Assembly (NCBI RefSeq): GCF_000204055.1
Contig: NW_006768900.1
Span: 36,980 to 49,081, forward strand
From: Melampsora larici-populina 98AG31
Taxonomy: Eukaryota > Basidiomycota > Pucciniomycetes > Pucciniales > Melampsoraceae
Reading direction: 5' to 3'
DNA length: 12,102 nucleotides
The position numbers and the translations under genes are program-made. Positions 1 to 8,208 of this stretch are shown piece after piece; position 1 is the stretch's first letter; every line of letters starts with the position of its first letter. The notes beneath the pieces are model-generated. The model was given only the letters and a program-made list of their open reading frames with translations, was not told where the DNA came from and made no database searches.

Positions 1-814
1 AGACAGATATGAACCAGTGGAGCGTGGCTCTCATCAATGCAAATGTCAGGTGAATCTGAGAAGCTTGACTAATTGTAAGCTCCCCGTCCAAAATGCTTGA
101 GATATGCAAGTAAAATTGGCCAAGCTGTTTGAACTCGGTCTAAGTATGATTCGGAATGTACATGAGAGGATTTGGTTTTGTAATAAGACCCTAGTTCACA
201 ATTATCTTGCCGCCAGCTCGGCAATTCAAAATGAAACAAGCTGCTTCCATACCTCATGACCTGTTACCTTCTTTGAAATCCGGCACACAGCAGTCACATA
301 ACAGAATCATCATAAGCACTGGCCCCTCAATCTCTTGAGCCAATATTTATCCCTATTTCTTCGTTCTCTTGAATCAACAAACCGAGGGCATCTTAATCTG
401 GCCATCAGGTGACAAGGAATCTCTTCGGGTTTAGGGTGCGTATGCTGAAAGTATCATGAAGCAGGGATTTAATTGAATCTTAAAGATACAAATAACCCAG
501 ATAACCCAGCTAACCGTCTGAACAGAGGCGGCTCTGAGCTCCAAGAGGGTAGTGGATGGGACAACATGGTTTGGTGAAGTTTCGAAGATTCTCTGAGTCC
601 AGAGAAGCTAGAGAAGTAATCAAAAGATAAACAGCGGGTGACGGATGAAAATCACAATGACGCCAGTAAAGGTGCAATCGATCTGAGATCACATATAGCT
701 ATGAGAGAGCGGGACAGCTCTCGCAGCTGATTGTTTTCAACGCGACTGTTATCGGTGAATTTGTAGTCTTTGACAGGGGCCCTTCCCAATCCACATTCAT
801 CTCAAGATTTAGCT
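1..814. other. no assignable gene
   Basis: I read both strands and found no reading frame with clear coding character, no splice-flanked exon and no repeat other than a 9-bp doublet near 492. Short minus-strand open frames at 69-257 and 510-692 exist but have no recognisable motif and no supporting splice sites. The stretch lies just 3' of the minus-strand gene remnant that ends at 815, so its right part may be that gene's 3' flank. Confidence 0.5.
492..509. repeat. 9-bp perfect tandem doublet
   Basis: ATAACCCAG occurs twice head to tail and is followed by the related CTAACC. It is too short to assign a role. Confidence 0.8.
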
Positions 815-1846
815 TTATTGATCAATAACCTTATCATCATTGGCATCGCCAATGGAAAACAAATCAATGTCATTGTAATCGGACTCGGGATGCCACAGTG
901 GTAAACCCATCTCCATCACCAACTGCCTCCATATTCCTGATCTGCGAAAGAAATTGGTTAGTATGGTTGCCCTTGTTCAAGAAAGTTGCACATTCATATT
1001 TGATCAAGAACTATCAATCCAGGAAGACCTTTTCTAAAACCCAGACGTCTGCCTAGCTAAATGGATTTTCATTGCTCCTGACTTAGTATCCCCATATGAA
1101 CAGTAGGGTTGTCAACAACGATATTGAAACTAGTGTCCTAGATCCTGATCACACATGAATGTGCAGCTTTTTCAAACAAGGGAAACCACGAAATTTCTAA
1201 CCAGGCTCTCCTGAAGGTGAGGTGAATCAATGCAGTTGGGGTTAGAAATGAGTTTACCACAGTGGCTTCAAGCTCCAGAGATATTTCCGGTCCCAATGTC
1301 ATTGATTTGTTGTTTGTTTGTCATGAAATCGATGGTAGAATTGTAAGGAACATGATGATTATAGAGCTAGATCTTGAGCTGAACATAGAATGAGAAGCAC
1401 TACTTTCAAGAACTGGTATGACGGTCAAAGTCGCATCGAAATCATAAGTAATGATAACTGGTCTCCGCCGGTTGTCGCGGTTTGGTCTCCTCCATTTGGT
1501 TGACTGTTGCAATTAGTCTTCAGATTGGGATGGATTTGAAAGAATTGTTCTTCTATGTGAGCAGCTGGATAAATGTGAAGATTGTTGACAAGAGCTTGTG
1601 AGCTGGAATCTTGTCATTGAGGTTGAAGAACACTTCAGACATCGCTTTGGAGATGCGGCAAAGGGAAGGCTTTAACAATCTATCAGCACACTCGACAACA
1701 TTGCTTAGTTATTTGAAGATGCAAGCTTGGTTCCGAGCCTTGTGTGATCCACACGATTTCACAATACCACCCAATATTGCCTTATAGTGATGACAGAAAG
1801 TAATCACCAGTGGAAGGTGATAAGGTAAATAAATGTGCTTTGCAGG
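815..1846 (-). pseudogene. degenerate multi-exon gene of unknown function
   Basis: Coding-like sequence reads leftward in pieces. The main exon starts at 1846 just after an acceptor (GTATTAG) and encodes a stretch including GGIVKSCGSHKARNQACIFK, then a TAA at 1711-1709, then LSNVVECADRLLKPSLCRIS and KAMSEVFFNLND. Near 1615 the sensible frame shifts and continues as SSSQALVNNLHIYPAAHIEE and QFFQIHPNLKTNCNSQPNGG until a TGA at 1427-1425. An intron fits 1257-1211: GTAAAC donor, TCTAAC branch, TTCAG acceptor. The last exon (941-815) follows a TTTCGCAG acceptor and encodes a 41-residue C-terminus containing IWRQLVMEMGLPLWHPESDY and a very acidic tail, ending in TAA at 817-815. The exon around 1210-1141 is open in a different phase, so boundaries there are uncertain. 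I do not recognise the family; it could be a lineage-specific multicopy fungal protein. The 5' end is not found and may have been lost at the repeat near 1985. Confidence 0.6.
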
Positions 1847-1984
1847 CTAATACACATAAAGTAGGCTTATAAACACATTCGGGTCTTGGGACTCTGAGTC
1901 TCACAGAAAATGATGTGTTAGAGCTGCTTTGAGATTAATGAAACAATGTCAATTTGGTAAGGAGAAATGTGACATATGTAAGTA

Positions 1985-2250
1985 CAGTCGTCAAGGAAAG
2001 CTTGCAAAGCCCTGGCTCCCACAAGCAATACCGCAACCGCTCCCCTCAAAATTGCGGTTGCGGAGCGGTTTTTGGGACGGCTATGTCACCACTATACATA
2101 GCGGTGGCTGCGCTCCGCAATTTGGGGGGGGGATCTATGGTGGCCGTGCACGGCCAAATCGGCCAAAACGTCAAATATGCAAAAATATCGATGAAACACC
2201 CTTTGAAAGCCCCATGGAGCATGTCCCGAGCTCAAGTCCGCTGTGCCACT
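1985..2250. repeat. GC-rich foldback (MITE-like) repeat
   Basis: This segment is visibly more GC-rich than its surroundings and is full of self-complementary pieces. CCGCAACCGC (2031-2040) pairs with GCGGTTGCGG (2054-2063). TTGCGGAGCG (2058-2067) pairs with CGCTCCGCAA (2111-2120). TGGCCGTGCACGGCCA (2141-2156) is a perfect 16-bp palindrome. A run of nine G lies at 2124-2132. Its right part is repeated in inverted orientation at 2824-2942. Two overlapping open frames cross it, but the hairpins explain the composition better than coding does. Exact element ends were not resolved. Confidence 0.65.
2135..2245 (+). repeat. inverted repeat, left copy
   Basis: Matches the reverse complement of 2824-2942 in a colinear series of blocks: CTATGGTGGCC (2135-2145), AAATATGCAAAAAT (2173-2186), TTGAAAGCCCC (2203-2213) and a GAGC...GAGCTC block (2217-2233). 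Mirror positions sum to a near-constant value (about 5065-5077), so the pairing is one diverged inverted repeat with small indels. Confidence 0.75.
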
Positions 2251-2823
2251 CTGCCCGCGTCCACACCCTAGTCCCCAAGAACTATGCTCAGCATACTATT
2301 ACGGCTTCTGAGATCTACAATCTATATGTATTGCAGTGTTTCTTCAGATCCTGATCAACCCATAGCCAAGATGAATGGCAATGTTAGATCATTGTAGATA
2401 TTTACATACTATCATATCACCATCCCAATAAACAAAGATAAATCTTTAATAATTTACATCAGAAATCCTGAGTTGAGACAAATCAATTGTTTGACAACAA
2501 AAATCATTGTCTTAAATCACACTGTTGTATTTACTGGACAACTGATAAATGAGGATATCTTTGGAAGACTCTATCACATATTCTGGAACATCACAGCTCT
2601 TCAAATCCAACATGTGTAGCTCATGAGTGAAACAACTCCAATTCTAATGAAAGGGCCACTAAAGCAACTGATTCACTGTGTTCTGGAGAGACAAACATTG
2701 GCACATATATACTGATAGAACAAAAATGATGTGAAAATTGTTGTGAGAAGAAAGACAAACAAAGAAACAATATCAAGCAAGCAAGACCAAGGCCCCAGTG
2801 ATGTGATCCTTATGATTGGGGCA
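2246..2823. other. spacer between inverted copies, no gene seen
   Basis: AT-rich sequence between the two inverted repeat copies. No splice-supported frame, tRNA-like fold or further long repeat was noticed. It could be the interior of one element bounded by the two copies, or ordinary sequence between two separate insertions. Confidence 0.4.
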
Positions 2824-2942
2824 ACAAACTCGAGCTTGGGATATGCTCAACGGGGCTTTCAAGGGGGGTGTTTCAGGGTGTTTTGTCAAGATTTTTGCAT
2901 ATTTTGTGTCTTGTCCGATTTGGCTGTCCATGGCCACCATAG
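2824..2942 (-). repeat. inverted repeat, right copy
   Basis: Partner of 2135-2245. Matching blocks are GAGC...ATGCTC at 2832-2848, GGGGCTTTCAA at 2852-2862, ATTTTTGCATATTT at 2891-2904 and GGCCACCATAG at 2932-2942. Beyond the last block a weaker shared motif remains (GCTATATATATAGTG here, GCTATGTATAGTGG in the other copy read in reverse), which suggests the original repeat was longer. Confidence 0.75.
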
Positions 2943-2996
2943 AAATCCCATAGCAATAAAATCACTCGGCAACGGGTGGGGCCTGCAAATGCCCTG

Positions 2997-3010
2997 CTAT
3001 ATATATAGTG
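2997..3010 (+). promoter_or_regulatory. TATA-like box
   Basis: CTATATATATAG sits about 360 bp upstream of the ATG at 3366 in an otherwise mixed-composition stretch. It could be the promoter of the degenerate transposase-like gene. It also falls in the tail of the repeat copy at 2824-2942, so it may belong to that repeat instead. Confidence 0.3.
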
Positions 3011-3257
3011 AGGCAAAACCCTGGACCCCAGTGTGGCTGTATCCTGGGTACAGGTTTGGAACTAATCCTTCTCCATCCACATCCATTGATTCATTTTCCC
3101 CCCACAAAGCACAGTCACAATTGGAGGCCTCCTCCCATTCAAACACTTCACAGTCCCCCCTGGATATTTTTTCCACAACAGTGGTACTGTAGTAGTCAAA
3201 CCTATACTGGATATAGTCAAAGGTGATCAAGGTATTGATTGCCCCCTTCTTATCAAG

Positions 3258-3306
3258 AAAACTTCTCAACACAACTCAATTTTATAATCAAAACTTCTCA
3301 ACACAA
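3258..3306 (+). repeat. 17-bp direct repeat in the leader of the 3366 gene
   Basis: AAAACTTCTCAACACAA occurs perfectly at 3258-3274 and again at 3290-3306, a 32-bp period. It lies in the pyrimidine/AC-rich leader just upstream of the ATG at 3366. It is probably a small local duplication. Confidence 0.8.
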
Positions 3307-3872
3307 TTTTCCTATCTTCCCATAGTAGAAACCTTCCTACCTTCTGTCAAATTTTAATCATCACCATGTCCAAAACACCCCTCAAAGCTTGTCTGAAAGT
3401 GGCCTCTAGGTCCCAGGTAAGTCAACCGCTAGGAGCCTTTGCCCACCAAGTCCTTCTAGACCCTAGCCTGGCTTTGTTGTGACTCCAAACAACTTGCATA
3501 CCACTCTTTTTCAACCTTTGAGTACTGAGGGTGGATCCCCCAGTCCCCATGCTCATTGTCTTGCATAACCTTGACCACCAGTGGTTAAAATAAGCCAAAG
3601 TCAGCCACTCCCATAAAGGTCAAGCCAGTTGACAAAGGAAAGGTGAGTCCAGTTGATTAATGTTCAATTATTCACATCATTGAATCAATCACTTTTCATA
3701 GAAACAGTCTTCTACCAGCAAACATGCCAGATCTCCAAGTCCCCAACCCTCTGCCTCTAAGTGATCCAAGTCCAATGTAAGTGATCAAATTCAATCAACA
3801 ACCAACTGCATGAAGTTCACAATCAATTTGATATGATTTTTTAGAATCATGCATCAACTAGTCAACGTCCCA

Positions 3873-4722
3873 TCTCACGTGGTGGGCACAATATTTGGAT
3901 TTAAAGTCTTAGATTTTTACAAGGCACACCTGTAGTGGGGGTGCCAAGGCGCACCTTTCCAATATGCAAAATCAAAAAATAAAAAGAATTGACAAAACAA
4001 CCTTGAAAAATGACGATAGGGAGACCACAAGGATCATTTCTTTCAAAGAAATGTGTATTAATTTAATAAACAACAATGAGAAGTATAGAATCGAATGAAG
4101 AAATTGTTTTCATCCCATGATTCACTGTCAGATTCAAGATCCACCAGCATCACATCTGTAAATACTCCATTAGAATTGGAACTATTGAACCAAGTGATGT
4201 CAAATAATGATCCTATGTAACTTGGTTCCTGATTGGTGAGTTCTGCTGAATTATTGTAATCGACTCCATCTCAAATTCTTGGAAATTGCTGAGATCTCCA
4301 AATTGTACATGCCTTTTGATGTCATCTTTACCCTTTGGACGTTCAACTGTGGATAGAGTGCTTGGGTTTTTGGCTTGAAGATCCATCTTGATTTGAGATA
4401 TTATCTTTGATGTATCAACTTTCATGTGAGTGTGCAACCTAGTCTTTGGAAAAGGCATCCAGGAGAAGAGGTCTTCAAAAGCTTGAAGTCAGTGGCATCC
4501 ACTCGGATGATGTCTTGGTTGTTTCCTTTGGCATGATTGAAGGTTCTGGGGTGTAAAAAAAGTGAGAGAAATTCCAAGAACCAAAGAAAAAATGAAAGCT
4601 GGTTCTGGGGAGCGCCCACCCTATATTTTGACTTTTCAGATGTGCCCTCACGCCTGTGCCCAGGCACACCTGAAAGGCGTGCTTTTTGCACCACACTAAC
4701 CATGTGAGTCCCATAGCTTTGT
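3873..4722. mobile_element. insertion inside the hAT-like gene
   Basis: The reading frame ...STSQRP stops at about 3872 and a continuation in the same style (SQCPTSQHS...) resumes at about 4725. The two flanks share a 15-bp near-duplicate, CTAGTCAACGTCCCA (3858-3872) and CTAGCCAATGTCCCA (4723-4737), 13 of 15 identical, which could be a target-site duplication. Just inside, CTCACGTGGT on the left matches CTCACATGGT read inward from the right, a possible short terminal inverted repeat. Both ends also carry GGCACACCTG (near 3925 and 4660) and other GGCRCACCT-like boxes. The interior carries a degenerate minus-strand frame. The superfamily is not clear. The flanking match might instead be a repeat within the Ser/Thr-rich protein. 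Confidence 0.5.
4058..4545 (-). pseudogene. frameshifted CDS carried by the 3873-4722 insertion
   Basis: Three successive minus-strand frames read as one plausible protein. The first (about 4545-4458) contains NNQDIIRVDATDFKLLKTSS. The second (4458-4213) contains VDTSKIISQIKMDLQAKNPS and KDDIKRHVQFGDLSNFQEFE and ends at TAG 4215-4213. The third continues directly with GSLFDITWFNSSNSNGVFTD and a very acidic segment (VDLESDSESWDENNFF), ending at TAA 4060-4058. At least two frameshifts are needed, near 4458 and near 4213. No domain is recognised. An acidic, Asp/Ser-rich segment is common in transposon-encoded accessory or transposase termini, but that is only suggestive. Strand and position indicate it belongs to the inserted element, not to the surrounding gene. 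Confidence 0.45.
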
Positions 4723-5321
4723 CTAGCCAATGTCCCACTAGCCAACATTCTGTATCAACAAGTTCAGGAATTGGCTCACCCAACCTGTCTGTGCAAGCCA
4801 ATAACAATGTAAGTTTGTACCTTCAGATGTTGATGGAACATTTCAACCATGCAATGTAGGTCTATGAGGCCCCAGGCAAAATGGATCTCAATCAAGACTT
4901 GGATGTCAAGGTTGTTTCATCAAAACATGGAGCTGGCTATAACAAGATTTTGTTGCTTGACATAAAGGAGCTGCTCAAGTATTTTCTTCTGCCAAAAGTC
5001 AGTTTTTTGATCTTTTATTGTCTTGGTTATAGGACTAGTTATATCCCAAGCTAACAAAGATTGTTGGCAATGCCAATCATCCTTTGTGCAAGAAACATCA
5101 TAGTTCAATTGCTGCTGGCAAGGATCTCCCTCCTTCCTATGCTAATCACCTGGCCTCTCAGAAAAACATCAATAAGGACTTGAATTGATTTCTCAGTGGA
5201 CCAATCTTTACAGCCAACTTGCTTACCATGATCTTAGTCACGTGGATTGTGCAACATGCTTCACCTTGAGCTAGGTTTGGAGACCCCGCCCTTTTTTCAG
5301 CTTTTTACACAGTGTAGAACT

Positions 5322-5342
5322 TATAACCCAACAAGGGTTATA
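5322..5342. repeat. perfect short hairpin
   Basis: TATAACCC (5322-5329) and GGGTTATA (5335-5342) form 8-bp arms around a 5-base loop. It lies between the end of the transposase-like remnant and the left end of the long-arm element, so it may mark a junction or an old excision scar. Confidence 0.7.
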
Positions 5343-5362
5343 CAGAGCTGGAAGAGGATAAT

Positions 5363-6365
5363 CTACTACTATAATGACTAGTAGAAGTTGTCTAAGGACT
5401 GCTCTTCTAAAACAACACAATCAGGAAAGGGCACTGTTGTATTGAGTACAGATAAGGCACCAGAGAAATATATCTTCACACGTATTTTTAACTTCAAAGC
5501 ACAATTTTAATTACTATCAACACTGCTATAGTGTTATTCCCAAATGATAACTGAAGAAAATAAGCAATATCTTTATGATATTATTCCCAATAAGTCTTTT
5601 TGACTATAAAACTAAAGTAAACTTCTCTTTATAGCTATAATAAAGGGTGTATTTAAGTGACCAGGTACTATTAAAATAAGTTTATGATGATAAACAATAT
5701 AATAACTGCGTAAGTGATAAAGAAAAAAGGGGAACAACAGTCCCATAATCATCTCAAAGTATATATAACAATGTACTCCAACTTTTACAATGGTCAACAG
5801 CCTCAAAACCAATCAAATCCGTCCAGAAATCCCTAAAAACCCTATGATGACACAATGTGATGATTTTGTTACTAATAAATGATGTAATTTTCACAGCTAA
5901 AAGTGATCAATGATGCAATAATATGATGTACAGCACTTCTTATGATGAATACAGGTGATTTTTTCCTTGTAAACTAGCTGAAAACCAAATTTTGAGATTA
6001 CAAATTTTTTCAGATGTGCTCCAATTTTTGATTACTAAAGTGCATCTTGTAGCCCTTGTGTTACTGATCATTTATGACACCCATATGACCTATTTACGAT
6101 GAGTGATGAGTAAGATTTTGAGTTGTGAAGTTCAGGTTTTTAGTGTTACATGTTGACTTGTGACTGTAAATTCGAGATTCACACTAATTTCTTATCTGCG
6201 TTATAACTTTTTACATAAACCTCCGCTACTATTGATTGAAAGTTTTTACATTATGTAATCTACTCTTCTGCGTTGAATGAGCTATCTACCAGCCTATTCT
6301 GACGTCATTTGACATATGTAATAAGCTGAAAACCTTCATTTTTCACGAAATTCACCCATTTTCTT
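5363..6365 (+). repeat. left arm of long inverted repeat
   Basis: AT-rich arm about 1 kb long, begun by CTACTACTATAATGAC. It pairs along its whole length with 7175-8208. The open frame at 5612-5812 (minus) has no counterpart in the other arm and is not supported as a gene. Confidence 0.78.
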
Positions 6366-6973
6366 CACTTTTCACAGCTGCTACTCTCTTTTTATTGCTC
6401 ATGTAATATGACATCATCCTCTATAGCCTTAAAAATCCCGGAAAATCCTCTTGGCAACCTTAAATTTCACTATTACCACCATTACATATGCAAACTACAT
6501 GTATACCTCTTGTTTACCAACTTCGAAAAAGTACCTTTTCTCTAATAACTTCTGTTTGTTCTTATCAACCTTCAAGATTAAAATTGGTACAGTATAATAT
6601 AATGTTGTTCTTTCATATGCTAACCTCATAATACCCATAACTTTATTATTACTACCCTAAAAACCATTTTCCAACCTGTATACCTATATTTTTGAATTTT
6701 CCTTATGTTGTTCTTTCTTTCTTTTTGTAATGAATTTGTGAATAAACTCTAATGATATTGATAAGTAATGTGAAATAAAATGATGTAATGTTAACCCAAT
6801 GACCAATACATAAGCCTATAAGAGCTTCAATTGATCCAAAAACCTCCATTTCAAATTTTCTGTCCTGCTAAACCTTTCTGATAAACTGGTAAACTACTAA
6901 ATATGAATTTTTGATTGATCACTTGTATTGATCACCACAACGGTCAATCAAGTGCAGTTGTTTGATCAAGAAA
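6366..6973. other. spacer of the long-arm element, left part
   Basis: Very AT-rich with many pyrimidine runs. I found no pairing to the opposite side and no coding frame of note. TGATCA occurs several times near 6916-6966, just before the two-exon mini-gene. Confidence 0.5.
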
Positions 6974-7163
6974 ATGGGCTGCTCAGCAAGCTGTCATTCT
7001 TCACTTGTTGTTGCACAGCAAGGCTATCAACACCGTAAAAGTGAGTTTTTTTATCTCTCAAATTGTCTCTATTTCTATCCATTTTCCTTTCTTCTCTTAT
7101 GTTCAATTCATCTTATATTTAAATTTGACAGGAAAACAAGGCCAGGTTCCGCCTAATCCATGA
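6974..7163 (+). CDS. two-exon mini-ORF, hypothetical
   Basis: ATG at 6974 begins exon 1 (6974-7040), which ends at a GTGAGT donor. A pyrimidine-rich intron (7041-7131, 91 bp) ends in TTTGACAG. Exon 2 (7132-7163) closes at TGA 7161-7163. Splicing is phase 1 and gives a 32-residue product: MGCSASCHSSLVVAQQGYQH followed by RKRKQGQVPPNP. An upstream in-frame TTG at 6962 is not a likely eukaryotic start. The N-terminus MGCSAS fits the general pattern of an N-myristoylation site (Gly2, Ser6) with an adjacent Cys, followed by a basic cluster. It lies wholly in the non-repeated spacer between the two inverted arms. It could be the remaining terminal exons of a lost transposon gene. No family is recognised and expression is unknown. 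Confidence 0.4.
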
Positions 7164-7174
7164 CTTTTGGAATA

Positions 7175-8208
7175 CAAAACATGAAAATGGTCAAAAATCA
7201 CCAAAATTGGAGGTTTTTAGTTGATTACATATGTCAAAACTTGTCAGATCAGAATGGGTGATATCTCAATCAATGGGGAATCATTCATTTCATAATGTAC
7301 AGCCTTTAAATCATTAGTAACAGAGGCGTAGTGAAAAATTATAAGGAAACAGAGAAAATATTGTGGATTTTGAATTTGACACACACACACACATGTAAAG
7401 TAACATTTACATGACAAAAGCTTATTTTATCAATCTCTACAACTCAATGATGTATTCATCACACATCAGGAATAGATGATTTTGGGGTGACAAATGATCA
7501 GTATCACAAGGGCTACAAAATGAGCTATAGTAATTCAAAGTTGGACATCTTTACAAAAAAGCCTGTAATTCCAAAAATGGGTTTCAGCTATGAATATTGG
7601 GAAAAATCAACTGTGTTCATCATAAGAAAATCTATTTATCCTTTATTAACATCAATTGATCAAATTCACGGCTTAAATCACAACAAATAAGATCAATGAT
7701 GACATCATAAGGCTACATTGGAAGATTTTTGTTGGTTTTTGACGGTTTTTGAAGTGTGTTTACCGTTGTTGAAAGTTTGGAAGGGTTTTATATAATATTG
7801 ATGGTGGTTTTACATGATTTTGTTCCCCTTTTTTCTCATCTTATACTTTCAAGAGTGTCTTCAATCATTATTAGATTGCTTTAGCAGTACTAAGTTCACT
7901 AAATAGCCCCTTTATATCAAAGGAGAAATTTCTTTACATGTGATAAGACTACAAGTCCTCTTTGGAATAACAATCTAATTGATTGTTGCTAGTTTAGTAA
8001 TTAACCATTTTGTTTTTTTTGTTTTCAAATTGGAATAACACTATGTTGAGTTTTACTTTATTCCAAAAATTCACGGGAATAATACTTGAATTAAGTATTG
8101 ATAAATCATTTTTCTCTGGTTCCTTATCCCAAAGAAGTCAACAAATCCCTGTGTTGGTTTTTTCAAAGAGGTAGTCTCAGGCAACTTCTATCACTTATTT
8201 ATACTAGT
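7175..8208 (-). repeat. right arm of long inverted repeat
   Basis: Pairs with 5363-6365. It contains an (AC)n microsatellite at 7379-7393, followed by an 8-bp hairpin CATGTAAA/TTTACATG (7392-7399 and 7406-7413); neither is present in the left arm. The open frame at 7487-7690 is not preserved in the left arm, which has stops in the matching frame, so it is not called a gene. Confidence 0.78.
7379..7393. repeat. (AC)n microsatellite
   Basis: Fifteen bases of alternating AC, seen directly. It is specific to the right arm, so it arose after the arms diverged or was lost from the left arm. Confidence 0.95.

Larger units (their letters stand above)
3366..5326 (+). pseudogene. spliced, degenerate transposase-like gene (hAT-type)
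   Basis: The start ATG at 3366 has a good fungal context (ATCACCATG). Exon 1 (3366-3416, MSKTPLKACLKVASRSQ) ends at GTAAGT. Exon 2 (3595-3642) gives PKSATPIKVKPVDKGK and ends at GTGAGT. Exon 3 (3702-3776) follows CATAG and gives a Ser/Pro-rich stretch with a TGA at 3762-3764. Exon 4 starts at 3845 (NHASTSQRPIS) and is interrupted. The frame resumes at about 4725 (CPTSQHSVSTSSGIGSPNLS) up to a GTAAGT donor at 4809. A further exon spans 4860-4997. From 5039 the frame reads LYPKLTKIVGNANHPLCKKH, then FTANLLTMILVTWIVQHASP, a stop, and ARFGDPALFSAFYTV. The last two resemble the 'LLVxWIxxxxLPWxRxEDPxLxxAF' block of fungal hAT transposases; this assignment is from family knowledge. Stops at 3762, 5186, 5267 and 5315 and the insertion make it nonfunctional. 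The intron near 4998-5038 is unusually short and uncertain. Confidence 0.6.
5363..8208. mobile_element. element with near-1-kb inverted arms
   Basis: Reading 5363-6365 forward and 8208-7175 in reverse complement gives one colinear diverged match. Anchor blocks: TAGAAGTTG near 5382-5390 with CAACTTCTA at 8182-8190; ATAGTGTTATTCC (5528-5540) with its complement at 8032-8044; GAAAAAAGGGGAACAA (5722-5737) with 7820-7835; a 27-base block at 6047-6073 with 7492-7518 (26 of 27); TTTGACATATGTAAT (6308-6322) with 7224-7238. Mirror coordinates sum to about 13546-13573 throughout, so this is one palindromic structure with small indels. Similarity stops abruptly at both outer ends. Long terminal arms are known in Mutator-like and foldback transposons; which class applies here is not determinable. 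I found no convincing target-site duplication (left flank ...GGATAAT, right flank GGAGTTC...). No transposase was seen, so it is probably non-autonomous. Confidence 0.8.

Noticed and set aside
1929..2354. 141-aa plus-strand open frame (and an overlapping 105-aa frame)
   Set aside because: It crosses a GC-rich hairpin repeat; the opposite-orientation copy does not keep the frame, and no motif is visible.
2731..3192. 153-aa plus-strand open frame
   Set aside because: It runs through the inverted repeat copy at 2824-2942 and the TATA-like stretch, with cysteine/proline-rich sequence that changes character along its length. No splice or start context supports it.
4422..4807. Two overlapping minus-strand frames of 108 and 110 aa
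   Set aside because: Their N-terminal halves cross the insertion boundary and the antisense of the hAT-like exon. Only the part left of about 4545 in the 108-aa frame reads as protein, and that is included in the 4058-4545 remnant.
7487..7690. 67-aa plus-strand frame in the right arm
   Set aside because: The matching stretch of the left arm has stop codons in this frame, so selection on a protein is not evident.
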